Positions 1 to 12,191 of a stretch of DNA of 64,000 nt are shown here, piece by piece. The DNA is from Temnothorax longispinosus. Taxonomy: Eukaryota > Arthropoda > Insecta > Hymenoptera > Formicidae. The translations under genes were made by a program, and so were the position numbers. Location: the NCBI RefSeq assembly GCF_030848805.1, contig NC_092367.1, forward strand, positions 496,001 to 560,000, written 5' to 3'. The notes under the pieces are model-generated. The model did no database searches. It was not told where the DNA came from and saw only the letters and a program-made list of their open reading frames with translations. Numbering within the stretch: the stretch's first letter is position 1; each line of letters begins with the position of its first letter.

Positions 1-68
1 TCGCGAGGAAGAGAGAACATTGTTCGCCCTCCCGCTCACAGATCCTTCTCCGGGACGAGGAACCTGCC

Positions 69-118
<50 letters not shown>
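69..118. repeat. (GA)n microsatellite
   Basis: About 50 bp of AG dinucleotides with one AAAG interruption, purine-rich on the plus strand. Confidence 0.97.
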
Positions 119-119
<1 letters not shown>

Positions 120-2611
120 CATTGAACGCCTCATCTTCGCGGGTTGCTCTTTTCTCCTTGTGAGAAACTCGATCCAATCTTCGGACTGGGATCAATATAG
201 AGCGCACTGAGCATTTGTCTACCGTCTACTCCTTAAACTTGCATTTCGCGACCGCGGTCAGGGACTTCCTCGTCGCCCAAGCCGTACATTTCCCGCGGCC
301 AGAAACTCGAACTCCTCTACGCCTCTTCTCCTCTCCATCGAAGAGCCAAAGGCGAACCGGATACCGGAGCCGTTCGCCGACTCGCGCGAGTCGGATCACC
401 CTTGATCATCCGCAAGGAGTCGTGATGGACTAGGCCTTCGGGAAATTTTTCTCGCATTGTCACGTATCTGATTACAGTGGACGGGCGAAAGAGAATTCGC
501 TTCTGGCAGTGAATATCTCGTGCGATTGCGAGTCCGCAATCGTGTCAATAATTATATTGATTAATAATAAATTTATTATTTACATTTTTTCTTTCAAGAA
601 TGTGTTGCAAGATTCTGAAGAAATTTACATTTTCGTGTAAAATCTGCGATAACTATTATATATCGAGCTATTTCAATCTGGCTCGTACATCTTGATAGCG
701 CCCGTTGAGGCTGGATGGTAAAGGTGCTGATGGGAAAAGGAGTTTTATTACTCTTTTTCAACGTTGGATCCAGGCTGGTCGCGAAAGTGACAGCAGCAAA
801 AAGCTCGCCGTCCAGTTTAAAGGCGATAAATATCAGATGCAATATCAACGGGTGCGCATGGTATGCATCTCTCGCCGAATGGCCTTGCGGTCGACGGCCA
901 TCGCTCAACAAGATTCTTGATACGAATAACTCGGCTCAAAATATAAATCGCGCAGGAGCGCGCGCCGTAAAAAATGTATAACACGATCGAAACTTGATAT
1001 TCCTCGAAATCTTGCCCTAGAAATAAATCATTTCCATTAAGTTTGATGGTTGAGTCCACCGCACGATAAATTCGATGACGGATGGACCGCGCGAAAAATT
1101 CGCCGACCTTCTCAGATGCTCGCACGAACAATTTCGATCCTCTGCGTTGGCGCCCAGGTCCGCGATACTCCTGCGCACGCCGCGCCAGAGCGAGGATAGC
1201 ACGAGAGAGGAGAGGTGAAAACGAAAGAGGCAGATGGAGAGGACGAGAGGATATTCCGGCTCGGATTCTCGTAGCCCGAGGTGGTTACCACCAATGACAT
1301 ACTCACAAACCCAACATACGTAACTCCGCCGGTTGTTTCTCTCTCGCCCGCCCCCTGTCCACCTCCACCCCGTCGCCGTCCCTCTCTCGTGGTACGGCCA
1401 TATTTTTTTGTGCCCCGCAATTATTCGTCTCAAATTACCGGTCCGGACTGTAGTCGCGGAAAACTTATAATGCTGCAACGTTCCGTACGAGGTGGAGTAT
1501 CGATGTTGCCCGTCGGCGTAATAAAAAGGTCGCTTCAAATACAACCGTCGAATGCTCGGTCATAAGAGCCCAGCCGTGCAGCGGCGCCGGACGCCGCACC
1601 GGGCCGGAAGAAAAAGAATTGTATTCTTCGATACGCCGCTGAGCTTTGATCCTCATGGCGCGTTCACGCCAATTTACATTGAGCAATGTGAAATTTTTGC
1701 AAAAACTGACCACGCGCGCCGATATCAATTAAGAAGCAGGTGCCTGGAGGAGGTGCGGTGATTTCTCGCGAGGGTTGCCCTATCCGCACAGATGATTGCT
1801 ACACGCGAGACATACTTGGAGCTAAATCCGAGAGCGTTTAGCGAACCTGACTGACGGATAAGCGATGTACGTGTCAATGTTGGATCATCAAGTTACAATT
1901 GATAATCTCGGATTATTACAGTCTCGAGCTTCGATTTGTTTGTTTGTTGATAATGGCATCGGTTCTGCCAGCGTGTGCGACTTCCCGAGTTGCGATCGAG
2001 GAGCGCGCAAAAAGCGACTGGGGAGTGCCGCCAGGTCTTACATAAGCTCTCGGGATACTCCCGGCCGATCTTTTTCTCAGCTTCTCTCTCTCTCTATCCG
2101 TCTTATTTCTTCTCTCGCCCTCTTTCATGCATTCCGTATCTTTCCGTACTCGCTTTCTCGGGCCTTTCTCGCTACTCGCTTCTTCAAAAGAGTGTCCCTC
2201 TCGCGCGGGCACACCGGAACCCCGTAATTTGCCTGACGACGCGTAAACTAAACACTGTGGGAAGAAAGGGCGCCGATCGGAATCGACTGAAATTATGATT
2301 TCGAGCATTCTCGGAGTCTCCCTTTATGCACGCATGCACATTGCACACGCGTGTGTCTTTCGTAGTCCGAGTTCTGTGACGTGTGTGCGTTCTGTGCAAA
2401 CCGTTTCCTCGAAGTAATCATCATTACACACCTTATCGCCGTTACGTAGCGCGTCCTGTCGCCGTTTATAAGGACTCCGCGTGTCCCTTTTCGAGACGCA
2501 AACGAGAACGCAAACGGCTCCGTAGCTAGATAGAGAACCTCCCAACAGCGAACGGACAAAGGAATGACGCGGACGTTTGAGAAGGGAAAAATATAGGACC
2601 GCTCGTTCGAG

Positions 2612-2656
<45 letters not shown>

Positions 2657-3537
2657 TCCGCGAACCGTTACGAGTAATTGGTTCTCTAGAACTCGATTCC
2701 TGGATTCCACGGCGCGTTCCAATGCAAAGATATAAAACACAGGGCATTTCCGTAATCGCAGCGCCGGCCACCACGGTACCTTCGCGTTCCGTAGGTCGGG
2801 CTGTAAGCAGCCATTGTTTCCATGGCGCGATCGTTATACGACGGTGTGAATCGGCGAGGGCAATCGTGAGCCATCGAGGGAGGATCGGCGCCGTCGACAG
2901 TACTCTGGAAATCAAGACTTCAAGCGGTAAATACTTGGAGGATGTATAGAGCCAATGTCTAAAACTGATTTTCATAGATTCTCACAAGGTTCTGCCTCTC
3001 GAGACAGGGAGAAATCGCGTAAAAACAACTACGTTACTTACATGCGCATGTTCCTGGATATTCACCTACATCCGGCAAAATAAAAATGTCTTTCGTTTCT
3101 TTGGTATCCGCACGACGTAAAAATCTGTCGCTCGTCGCCAGCCATTAATTGAGCTGTTTATTTTGCAAGTTATAAAACGCATCGATCAAGCGTTTACATT
3201 AAAATACTTTGTGTAAAGAAATGTATGCGCATAATTTGTTGAAAATATTTTGCAGCTGTCTGGCCGGCAGGGACGTGAGTAACGTTTCTTAATCTTTGCA
3301 ATACGCGCAAATGAGGAACGTCGTTTCGGCAGCATCTCTTCACTCACAGGTTTTGCTGCGCGGAACATTTATCTCCTTCACCGACAGCAGCGGCGGAAGG
3401 AGCCTACGGACAGTGCACGAAGTGCATCTCTTTCGTGCTCATTGCGGCGAACGCATATTTGTGGACCATTTTTTCGGCCGCTGCGCAAAAATTTCAGTAA
3501 AATTACATGACGCACAGAAAACATTATCGCGCGATTC
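119..3537. other. Unassigned region with no supported gene
   Basis: Apart from the CT repeat at 2613 I see no gene. Minus-strand frames at 1017-1544 and 1112-1420 pass through a good donor (GTGAGTATG, revcomp of 1299-1307), but their Arg/Gly-rich content argues against coding. A 19-nt stretch at 3255-3273 lies between an acceptor and GTGAGT, too small to call. Confidence 0.5.
2613..2653. repeat. (CT)n microsatellite
   Basis: Uninterrupted TC repeat of about 41 bp. Confidence 0.97.
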
Positions 3538-3541
3538 TTAA

Positions 3542-3833
3542 TCCTCCGGTGGGCGCGTGAAAATTTGAAACGTAAGAGGGCGCGCGTGTGGTGTAAATTA
3601 CATCCCATACATTATTTATGTTATAAATATTAAACCAATTAATATTTTTTGTTTTCTGTTTAATATTATTCATTATTGAACATATCTTAAAGTATATTAA
3701 TAGATTGAAACTTTAATTTTAATGCTTTTTTTTCGATAATAATCGGTTCTGTATTGAAATGACTTCAGAATATACTCATTAGGAAAAAAGAAACTTGGGA
3801 TATAAAACACACCCCACGCGCCCACTGAGATGG
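3542..3833. mobile_element. TTAA-flanked palindromic MITE
   Basis: Inverted ends contain GTGGGCGCGTG followed by a (GTG)GTGT..ATCCC tract (3549-3605 and, inverted, 3795-3827). TTAA flanks both sides (3538-3541 and 3834-3837), the target duplication of piggyBac-type elements. The interior is AT-rich with no coding. The terminal repeats are imperfect (TCCTCCG versus CCATCTCA), so this is an old copy. Confidence 0.65.
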
Positions 3834-3837
3834 TTAA

Positions 3838-6384
3838 TATCAGTATGACTGTTGTAATAGAGAACAAAATAATTCAATAATTCAATTTTTTATTCAGAAT
3901 TGTGGCGTAATTATTTTAGTAGCGTTACCAGAATGAATCTCCGCACAAATAAAAGCATCAAGTTGCAAAACCACGGTACGAAGTAACTCTCTGCCGGGGA
4001 GGAAAATAAAAGAGAATACCGCTGTTGGACAAAGTTGCGTGAAACATGAAACGTCGTTTCGTATCTGCTTCTCCCCGTTATCCCACTAATGACGATGTAA
4101 CGGTTGAGGGCCGACAATGAGATTATCGCGGGACAGTCCCGCACATTCGTTCCGTCGAGATGCTTAATTCTTCATATCCGCCAAAGAATATTCTCCCAAT
4201 GTTGCGCCGAACGTTGCGTTTCTCTCATACTATCGATGGATATACGGTGCGCGATCGAGCTGTGCAGGCGAGAAATTAGCGTCGATCGGAGAGATAGCCT
4301 CCAATTTCTACACGCTTGAATTATAGTTTTGTAACGCGTCGAGTGATAGTCCGGCACCATTCTCACGCGTAACTCTTAGGTACTTCCAGGGAATTTTACA
4401 CGGAGGAGAACGGGGGAAATGCACAATGTTGCGCGATGTACCGTGTGTTGTTAGCTTATTAAATACCGAATCGCAAATATTGCCCAATATAGCGCGTAAG
4501 ATGTATAATTTTATAAGTTTTACGACCGTCTTAACGCAGATACGATGTGTTAATGGCGATTCGACGTACATTTAACTATCGTAACGTTTATAAGCTCACG
4601 ATATGTGTCGCGCCCGATGTTTCTCTCCGCTCGGATCGTAAAACGTTCGAATCCTCTCGAATTCTTTCGGAGGATCTATGGGTCACTCGGTTACGTACTC
4701 GTTAGCTTCTTCGTAGCTATATGGCGTGAAAGCGGCGGGATATAACGCGCCGCCGCGCCGCGGCCGTTTAAGCCGTTGACACTCGCGGCGACGTCGACGG
4801 GATTAACATCGGGCTATAAATCAGGTCGCATTTGATCGCCGCGAGTGTCCTTTTTTCCAGAATAGCGCGTACTTTAATCCCGGCAGGGTTAACGCGCTCA
4901 GATGGTCTAACTATGGACGGTCGTGCAAAAAAATCGCGCAAGTCGCGATATAACCGGACGCGTTGCTCGCAGCTCGATTATAATCGCCGTAGAGAAAGAG
5001 AGGGAAGGAGAGAAAGAGATTTGGCTCGGGCTTTAATAATCGCATCGATTACTCGCCGGAGTCGCAAAAACGAGCACGCGAAACGGCGTTCTTTAGTGGG
5101 TGAGAGAGAGAGAGAGAGAGAGTCCCGGGCCCCGGCTATATAGAGACGCCGTATCACAGTCGGTGTCGGTTCTGTGAGCGGGCGCATGCGAGCGTCCAGT
5201 CGCGGTGTCTTCCCGTACTTTACGAGACAAGGAAATTAGTTAAATGTGTAATAATGCTCGACGGGGGGGCGTTCGGGCACTCGAAACTCCTTCCTCCTCC
5301 GTTCGTATACCCGTCGCTTCGGCAATACTCATGTGTCCCTTCGTCTACTGGCTCCGTCTCGTCTTCCCTTTTTTTTCTTTCCCGTCTGGATTCGTCGTAT
5401 TCCTCTCCTTCCCGCTGTCTTATTCCCGCTGCCTCCCGCTCTCACGTGGCGCGATACCCAAAGCCACCCCACTGTCGTCTTTGGTCGACCACACGTGGCG
5501 AGTTAAGCTGTTTCTTTTAACGCACGGTCGGGACACTAAAGTCGGGAATCGTTTAGGTAGCTCGTTGAAGGTTGATAACAATGTAAACCCGAGCGTACCG
5601 CGGAGCCCCCACGCGAACAGATTGTCACACTTCTCCTCTCGGCCGAGTCCTTTATCTCAAAATCTCGGCTATCGCTGCGCGATGATTAAGTAGATACGAC
5701 GTGTAATAGTCAGCCGTACATGTGCGCATATGTACGCGTGCAGGTTTCTTTCTTCTTCTGGCTTTTTTTGTCGCATTTAATATCACCGATGTCACGTCGT
5801 AAAGGGCACGCAAGATAGCCGTTAAAAATCTCGCGAATTTTACGAGTATGACGACCGAGGTGAGTTTCTACATTCCGGATTTTACGATTGGAATCCGTCA
5901 ACTGAAATTATACGGCGCGCCTGCGAAAAAGAAATTAAAGATACCTTTTTACGGCAATTTAAATGACATCCTTATCAGTTTAATCTGCATAATCACATAA
6001 CAAAGTGAGTGCTTCCTGCTGGTTTCTCGTCACGTTCTCCTCCTATGTAGGATTCTTTTACACAAACCACGTTTTAAGCCTATTAATAACGAAGAGATAT
6101 ACGTCGGCAAGTAACACTTATGAGCGATGCTCAAAAAAAGCTATTTACGAAAGCAATAATTACAAATCAGTCGTAATTAATTACGGTGCGTCGATCTACT
6201 AGGCTTCGATTATCACGATGTTACAGAAATCGCATGGTCTCATACGGCAATAGAGAAATTAATTACAAAATACGGTGGTACTGCCATTATCAGTAATTAC
6301 GATCGGGATCAGAAATCGTGCCTCCAGAGTAAACCAATATCGGTTAATCACGGGTTGTCTTAATTGGTCGATGTCGAAAAAAAA
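3838..6384. other. Unassigned region with a weak TATA motif
   Basis: No gene is supported. TATATAGA at 5137-5144, just after a GA repeat in GC-rich DNA, could be a promoter on the plus strand, but no clear initiator or downstream ORF supports it. The 5250-5690 frame is Pro/Ser/Leu-rich pyrimidine-tract translation. Confidence 0.4.
5102..5122. repeat. (GA)n microsatellite
   Basis: About 21 bp of GA repeat, 15 bp before a TATATAGA motif at 5137. Confidence 0.95.
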
Positions 6385-6600
6385 GGCTGGATTCGTCGTC
6401 GGAAATTGCAGAAATACCTAGCTTGATCTTCCATTCGATTTTTTTTATACGGCTGGAGTGTAATAAATAACTTCACTATCGCGTTATCGCGAAAATAAAA
6501 ATTGGATTCGTCTCGCAAAGTACAGAAACATCTACAACCCAGCCTTTCTCTTGCGTTTTTATACAGCAATAAATAATTTTACTATCGTTTTATCTCTTAA
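6385..6600. repeat. Diverged tandem duplication of about 115 bp
   Basis: Copy 1 (about 6385-6495) and copy 2 (about 6502-6600) share in order GGATTCGTC, CAGAAA.A.CTA, TTTTTATAC.GC, AATAAATAA.TT.ACTATCG and TTATC. A weaker third resemblance lies near 6222-6275. Confidence 0.5.
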
Positions 6601-6839
6601 TGGACAACTGCTGTTCCGTGAACAGTTACGACACGATTAACAGCTTTATTTCTCGGAAAAAAGTATTCATCGTAAATAGTCATATCAGTCGATTTTAGAA
6701 ATAATCCACAGTCACGTTTATTTTATCCGTATCTGCGAGGACAGAAGTGCGCGGCTCGTTTTACGCGATATTTATCGTAATTGAAACGTTCGTGCGGTGT
6801 GATATCCGAGCTTAACCAGCGTTTCTCTTTCTGTTCCAG

Positions 6840-6897
6840 GTAAGAGATGGACCACCTCCCATTGCTATGTATGCGAACTCGATCGTCCCGTTTCAAG
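6840..6897 (+). other. Recursive splice site with possible 58-nt exon
   Basis: A strong polypyrimidine tract and acceptor (GTTTCTCTTTCTGTTCCAG, ending 6839) is directly followed by a donor-like GTAAGAG. Such AG|GTAAG junctions are ratchet points, where long insect introns are removed stepwise. A second donor (CAAG|GTAAAT) ends a 58-nt candidate exon at 6897, open in two frames; one reads VRDGPPPIAMYANSIVPFQ. Either reading implies a plus-strand transcript across this position. The motif is seen; function is inferred. Confidence 0.45.
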
Positions 6898-6983
6898 GTA
6901 AATCCCGCGGACTCGAAGAATATAAGGACGGTATGGCCGTAGATGATTCTTTTTCGGTACGAAATATATAAGGTGACGATATA

Positions 6984-7104
6984 GGCTGGATTTGGGGAGC
7001 GCGCTATTAGCGCTATTTGCTTATTCTATCCTTGTTTTACACCTGATGAGCGATAAAGATAGAATAATGCAATAGCGCTAATAGCACGCTCCCCGAACGC
7101 AGCC
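6984..7104. mobile_element. 121-bp palindromic MITE
   Basis: The ends pair as inverted repeats with GGGGAGCGCGCTATTAGCGC on the left and its near-complement on the right; pairing continues through TATTCTATC. ATA lies immediately outside both ends (6981-6983 and 7105-7107), a possible 3-bp target duplication. The family is not recognised. Confidence 0.6.
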
Positions 7105-7107
7105 ATA

Positions 7108-8886
7108 ATGTAATCGTGTCGCGAAAGGACTTGCAGAAATTCAAAAAGAATGAGAAAGAAAAAGTTCGTCGCAACCAATTGTGTAAGGACTGGTGATTCA
7201 TTACGCAGGCCAATCAAAATTGGCATTATTTGACGCACTTGCGAGATCGCGATATCATTTTTGAAATTGTAACAACCGATACTTTGACCAATCGAGTGAC
7301 TCCTTTCTTCGTTAACTTATTGCACAATTAATAGCGACCTGAACTTTTGATGCGGCGCGGTCAATTGGTACGATCGGGTCTGCAAAACTCCCGCAAGTCT
7401 ATCGATAGTTCCACAATAAGAACGGCTGGACTATTAACTGTGTTGCCCCTTGTTCACCGATCGTTCGTTGACTCTCAGCGCACAATCGATCGTATCTCTG
7501 ACTTTTCATTACGGTGCCTCGCGGTCCGCCGCGATGAGATCAATGTTGCGCGGGGGAAAAACGCGCGCGCTTATTGATAGACTCTACTCGAAATAACAAT
7601 GAGCCATCCGAGTTCCTTCTTACATCGCGATCCGTATTAAATTACCTCGGCTTTGTTTGCGGATCGTTCGTTAATCGCGGGCGTACGCATACGGACAGTA
7701 CGACGCATGCAATTAACGGACACGGACGAGGGGGTCTATTTTTAGCGGCTGTTCCGCGCGCCGCTAATCATCGTTCCCTATCCCTTTTGCAACGTGGCAA
7801 CGATCGCGACGTGCGATCGTATCCGGAACCCTGACCGTCGGCAACGGCATGCCAGTCATCGACTCATGATTTTCCAACGTCGTTCGCTAAACAATATCTC
7901 TCCTTATACCTACCGAGCTACTCTTCATCTTCGAAACGATTCCGCTCGATACTATCTCTGCGATACATACGTCTCGCGTTCCCGTCAGTCGTCGTTCGCG
8001 CGCGGGAGATGAAGGCACTTGGCGTGTACACACGGCGTACACACTCGCAGCGAAAACGAGATATCGGACACTGACCCGCGCAAGGAGTCGACCGACCATG
8101 GCTTCCTATAGCAGATATGTCATATTCTGTAGGTACATCACGTTCGACCGCACCTCGAGGACTCTGCTGTAGAAACGGCGCTGTAGACTGATAAGCATAC
8201 GCGACTGCGCTGATTGTAGCATGCTGTTGCTGCAAATCTCGACACGCATAACGCTTTTGAAATGAATTTCTTGTAGAAATATATCTCGGTTATTGCTGTG
8301 TTTAGAGAACGGGATTTCATGCTCTTCAGAAAAGTTTATAATACTTGTCGCACTTTACGAATGTCGATCCGGAAGAGAGTCGAATTTTTTTTTCAATTTT
8401 AAGTATGCACTTGGTTAGATTCAGGAGAGGCCTGGTCACCGGTAGCTAGGTGGCCAGTTAGCGACCAAGTGTCGTGTTTGCTTTGGCTCATCTTAACCAC
8501 CCGAGAAGAGGAAGTGTCGATTACTAACCTCGGAGGTTACACTTATCCTCTCGTCATTCTTTCACCTAGTCTTTCTCCTTCCTCATGGAAAATGCGTCTT
8601 AATAGGAGAAATCAATATTCTGAATATATAAAATTCGAAAATTAAATCATTGGAATCTTCATTGTGGCGGCCAAACAAGCCGTCCGCCACGTACGCGCGA
8701 CGGGACGCGCGAAGGAAGAAGGAACTCGCGGTGCGGCGCGCGGCCGGCATACCGCATAGAGCTCGCGCGCCAGAGTAGTACGGCGGACTCCCGCTATGGG
8801 GCGCGCCACTGGTATCTTCTTGCTCGTATTCAGAAAACAACAGAGGTCTGCATAAATAGAGGCACCCAAAGCGGCCAAAGCGTCGT
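7108..8886. other. Unassigned region
   Basis: CpG-rich DNA without repeats other than the hairpin at 8409. Overlapping frames on both strands at 7.3-8.3 kb are Arg/Ser-rich and mutually contradictory; none is supported. Confidence 0.5.
8409..8474. repeat. Compound hairpin
   Basis: CACTTGGT pairs with ACCAAGTG at the outside, and TGGTCACC with GGTGGCCA inside, around GGTAGCTA. The arms are unequal in length, so it is not a typical microRNA precursor. Confidence 0.45.
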
Positions 8887-8951
8887 GCGTCGTCTACAAT
8901 ACACGGAGTAAGCGTGGAGTAAGGAGTAAGAGTAGGCAGGAGTAAGCATAA

Positions 8952-9110
8952 TGCCCGATCTACAATAGCTGTAGTAAGCTGTAGTAAGCCTCAAGCCGTA
9001 AGAAATTGACCAATTACAGGCGAATGTGAGGAGAATAATCGACTGTGATTGGTCAATTTCTTACATCTTGAGGCTTACTACAGCTTACTACAGCTATTGT
9101 AGATCGGGCA
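8952..9110. mobile_element. Harbinger-type palindromic MITE, copy 1
   Basis: This 159-bp element is a full-length hairpin: TGCCCGATCTACAATAGC at both ends, GTAGTAAGC repeats in each arm, and an inner arm AAGAAATTGACCAATTAC that pairs with its complement. TAA flanks both sides (8949-8951 and 9111-9113), matching the PIF/Harbinger target preference. Confidence 0.8.
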
Positions 9111-9113
9111 TAA

Positions 9114-9272
9114 TGCCCGATCTACAATAGCTATAGTAAGCTGTAGTAAGCCTCAAACCGTAAGAAATTGACCAATTACTGGCGAATGTGAGGAGAATAA
9201 TCGACTGTGATTGGTCAATTTCTTACATCTTGAAGCTTACTACAGCTTACTACAGCTATTGTAGATCGGGTA
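9114..9272. mobile_element. Harbinger-type palindromic MITE, copy 2
   Basis: This is a second 159-bp copy of the element at 8952-9110, in the same orientation and separated only by TAA. A handful of substitutions distinguish the copies (for example CAATTACT versus CAATTACA; CTTGAAGC versus CTTGAGGC), and the last terminal bases are changed from CGGGCA to CGGGTA. The right flank reads TTA instead of TAA. Confidence 0.8.
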
Positions 9273-12191
9273 TTAAAGTAAGAGTATTAGGAGTAAGAAA
9301 TAAAATTAATTTATTTCGCTTACGCTCTTACGCCAGCTTTCTTAAACCGAAAATAGCCCTCTTACCTCTTACGCCTACTCTTACTCCTTACTCCACGCTT
9401 ACTCCGTGTATTGTAGACGACGCTCAAGGTTTGGCAGTCTTGTCGCTATCACCGTCCTCTCGTACGCCGGTAGCACTTCCGTCGCTGCCGCCGTTCCTTG
9501 GTTGGTATACGCCAGCAGCGGAGTCGTCGCTGTTTTTGGCGTGTATTTTCAAGGGAAAATAGGACAAGCATCCTACGGGCATTCTAGCGGTGCAGGCGAC
9601 GATCCCGCTGCCGGCGTGTACCAAAGGACGGCGACTGCGATGGCACCGCTATCGGCGCACGAGAGTAAATCCTTCTATTATCACAAAAAATACTGCTTAT
9701 ATTTATTAACAATCGTCCCGTTCATGAAGAAATAATATCTAATAATTTTACTTTTCCGCGGTGTCAGTGCGGATACATTGATATAATTAATGCGCAGATT
9801 TTTATGTTGGTTTGCAATTATTATAGTTTGTTATTAAAAGAAAAGACGGATGCGTGTATATGTATGTGAATATACAGGCGACGACGGATCAGTGTAACGT
9901 TTATTGTTTTCTTCGTGGCCTTTCCCGACTCGTCTGCTGCCGCAGATGGGCCAAGCATCGCGCTTTCAATTAACGTTGTGTCAGCGCATCAGCCGGCGGC
10001 GTGGCATGATCGTCCCGGCGATCCACGTCGAAATATTTTCGGTCAATATTTATGCAAAACGCTCGGCTCCCCTCGCCGCCTCTCCTTTCTTCGAGATGTC
10101 GGAAATATGGTGATTAAGATTGACCCGTGCTTCCCAAGTAATCTTTCGAAGCAATTAACGTGTAAACAGCACGACACTGTTGCGCGCGCACGCCTCGTTT
10201 GTATCGATCGCTGTTATTTTCGATAGCTTGGAAATTTGCATAAAATTAATACGGAAGTATACCTGGCAGCGCGCCGAACGTCAATTTTTGTACGGAGAAA
10301 CAACATACGGCGTGCACGCGTTAACGAAAAGGTAAAATCTGACGCTTCGGTTTCGCGCCGCAATTTTTTTACTTCGTAAATAAGCTCGCTTTATGTACCG
10401 TTCGTTTAGACCGTTAGTGGGCGTAGTTAGGGTGTCCGGTTATTGATAGCATTATCAGCTTATTCTTTGACCGGTTCGAAAGCATTGAGAGACACGCGAT
10501 TATCCGAGGAAGTTATTCGATCGTGTCACAGCTCATGTGGAAACTGGTTCCCCTTATCGAGCCTGCACCGTGTAAACCTGGCTCGTTCGCCATGCCGTGT
10601 GTCTAGGCGATTTCCTGCTAGATCATCCGATGGCCGCGACTCTCTTAATCAACTGGCACGGCGAGAGATTTGTGGGAAACCATCCGGCCAATAGTACTCC
10701 TCTATCCGCTTCGCGCCATTCGTCATGCCGTGGAATCTAATCTAGCGCTAAGCTTTCGTAATGCATCTTTCGAAACACGACGGTGGACTTTAACGCGTCG
10801 ATGTCATTAACATCTCGATGGGATTTGAAATTATTTTTCACCGTTTGTTGAGACACATGCATTATCGATATATCGAGATATTTACACCTTGCAATGTTAC
10901 GAACTATTCCATCAACTGTATCGATTCTTAGACAGTATATTACATTGATTCATCACGTGCGCGATTTTGTAATGTAAAATGTTGAAACATTACTGGCGAA
11001 ACATGTATTAATCAAATTTTTTCGTTTATTGTATCTATTCGCAGAAGCTCACAATTCGCATGTATTTTGATTCAACTTATGGTCTAATTGCTATTTACCT
11101 ACGCGCGCCATGCATGCGATTAATCTCTTTTTCCGTCGTTGAAGAAAAAGTGAAGTTGAGTTCCATCTGTACCGAAATGTAATGAAGCGGTTCACGGTCC
11201 ACTTTCGCAATTTCTTCGTTCATCTTCGAGCCGCGCGGTGCTCGCTCGGCAGTGAGAAAAATGTCCGCTACACGAAAGTCACGGTACCGCTACGAACTCA
11301 TGAAAGTCGATGAACCGGTCGCGCCGATTCGCTCGGACACTGCGACCAAGCGACCAAGGCTACGACAATTCCGCTCGCGAGCACGACTTCCGTTCCACTC
11401 GTTCTAGGCGAAGACCCTTGTGGTCGCGTCCCGGGTCCCGGGCCGCGTCATCAAAGTATTGGCGTCCATAATGGCTCTATTTGAAAGTCATATTTAATGT
11501 ATTTTCTCGGTAACGCGAGTCGGAAATTTTACATACCTCGACAATGTTGAAAGCTGAAGATCTCTCAATACGAAATGCTGTTATTGTATACCGGCACTTC
11601 TATCAGAACTAAAAGCTATGAGAGACTCCAGCATTGCGGGAATTTGTTTTACAGAATTTTCTTAACATAAAAATAAATTTGATTTGAAATAATTTACAAA
11701 AGCAACCACACATTAATATTTATTATGGGGACATCGCGCACACAGAGAGTTGGAGTTTATTTAAGAAAGTATCTGACGGTGATGGACGGTGAAAGACAGT
11801 GTTTGGAACGAGTTGTCCGTTGAATCGAGGTCCTTGATCCGCGTTAGTCATCGGTCCTGGAAGCAAAAGGGTCGAGCGTATAATAGAAAAAAGAAAGCCA
11901 GAACGTATAGTTGAAGAAGTAGAAGAAAGAAAAGATTGAGATTCCTACAAGCGTGGAGATGGAAAATAACTCTGACGTTTTTGTGCCCCAACTCTTTCTC
12001 TTTCTTCACCGTCCTTACCTCGAAAGGGCCGTTCGCATCCGCGATAATCTTTTACCGTACCGATCTCGCCCGAATAATCCGTATTCATAAACGGTGGAGT
12101 CATTAGTGATTCCGCCGTATGGCGCGCGTGGGTGGGGACCGGTAATCGGTGAATTGCCGGAGGTGGTGGTGAATGGTCGAAAAGGAGGCGA

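Larger units (their letters stand above)
8887..9426. mobile_element. Outer palindromic element interrupted by two MITEs
   Basis: The left end (8887 onward, GCGTCGTCTACAATACACGG) and right end (to 9426) are inverted copies for about 50 bp, continuing as AGTAAG-rich sequence. Two 159-bp MITEs separate the halves. Without them the element is about 215 bp. No clear target duplication is visible at the outer ends. The TCTACAATA core resembles the inner elements' termini, which suggests a related family. Confidence 0.65.

Noticed and set aside
4646..4656. CGTTCGAATCC resembling a tRNA B box
   Set aside because: There is no A box at the right distance and no cloverleaf or acceptor stem can be drawn.
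5848..5859. ATGACGACCGAG followed by GTGAGTTT, as if a four-codon first exon
   Set aside because: Too short to distinguish from chance, without promoter evidence or a downstream exon.
8409..8474. Hairpin considered as a microRNA precursor
   Set aside because: Unequal arms (17 versus 7 unpaired bases) and a stem broken into two 8-bp parts do not fit a Dicer substrate.
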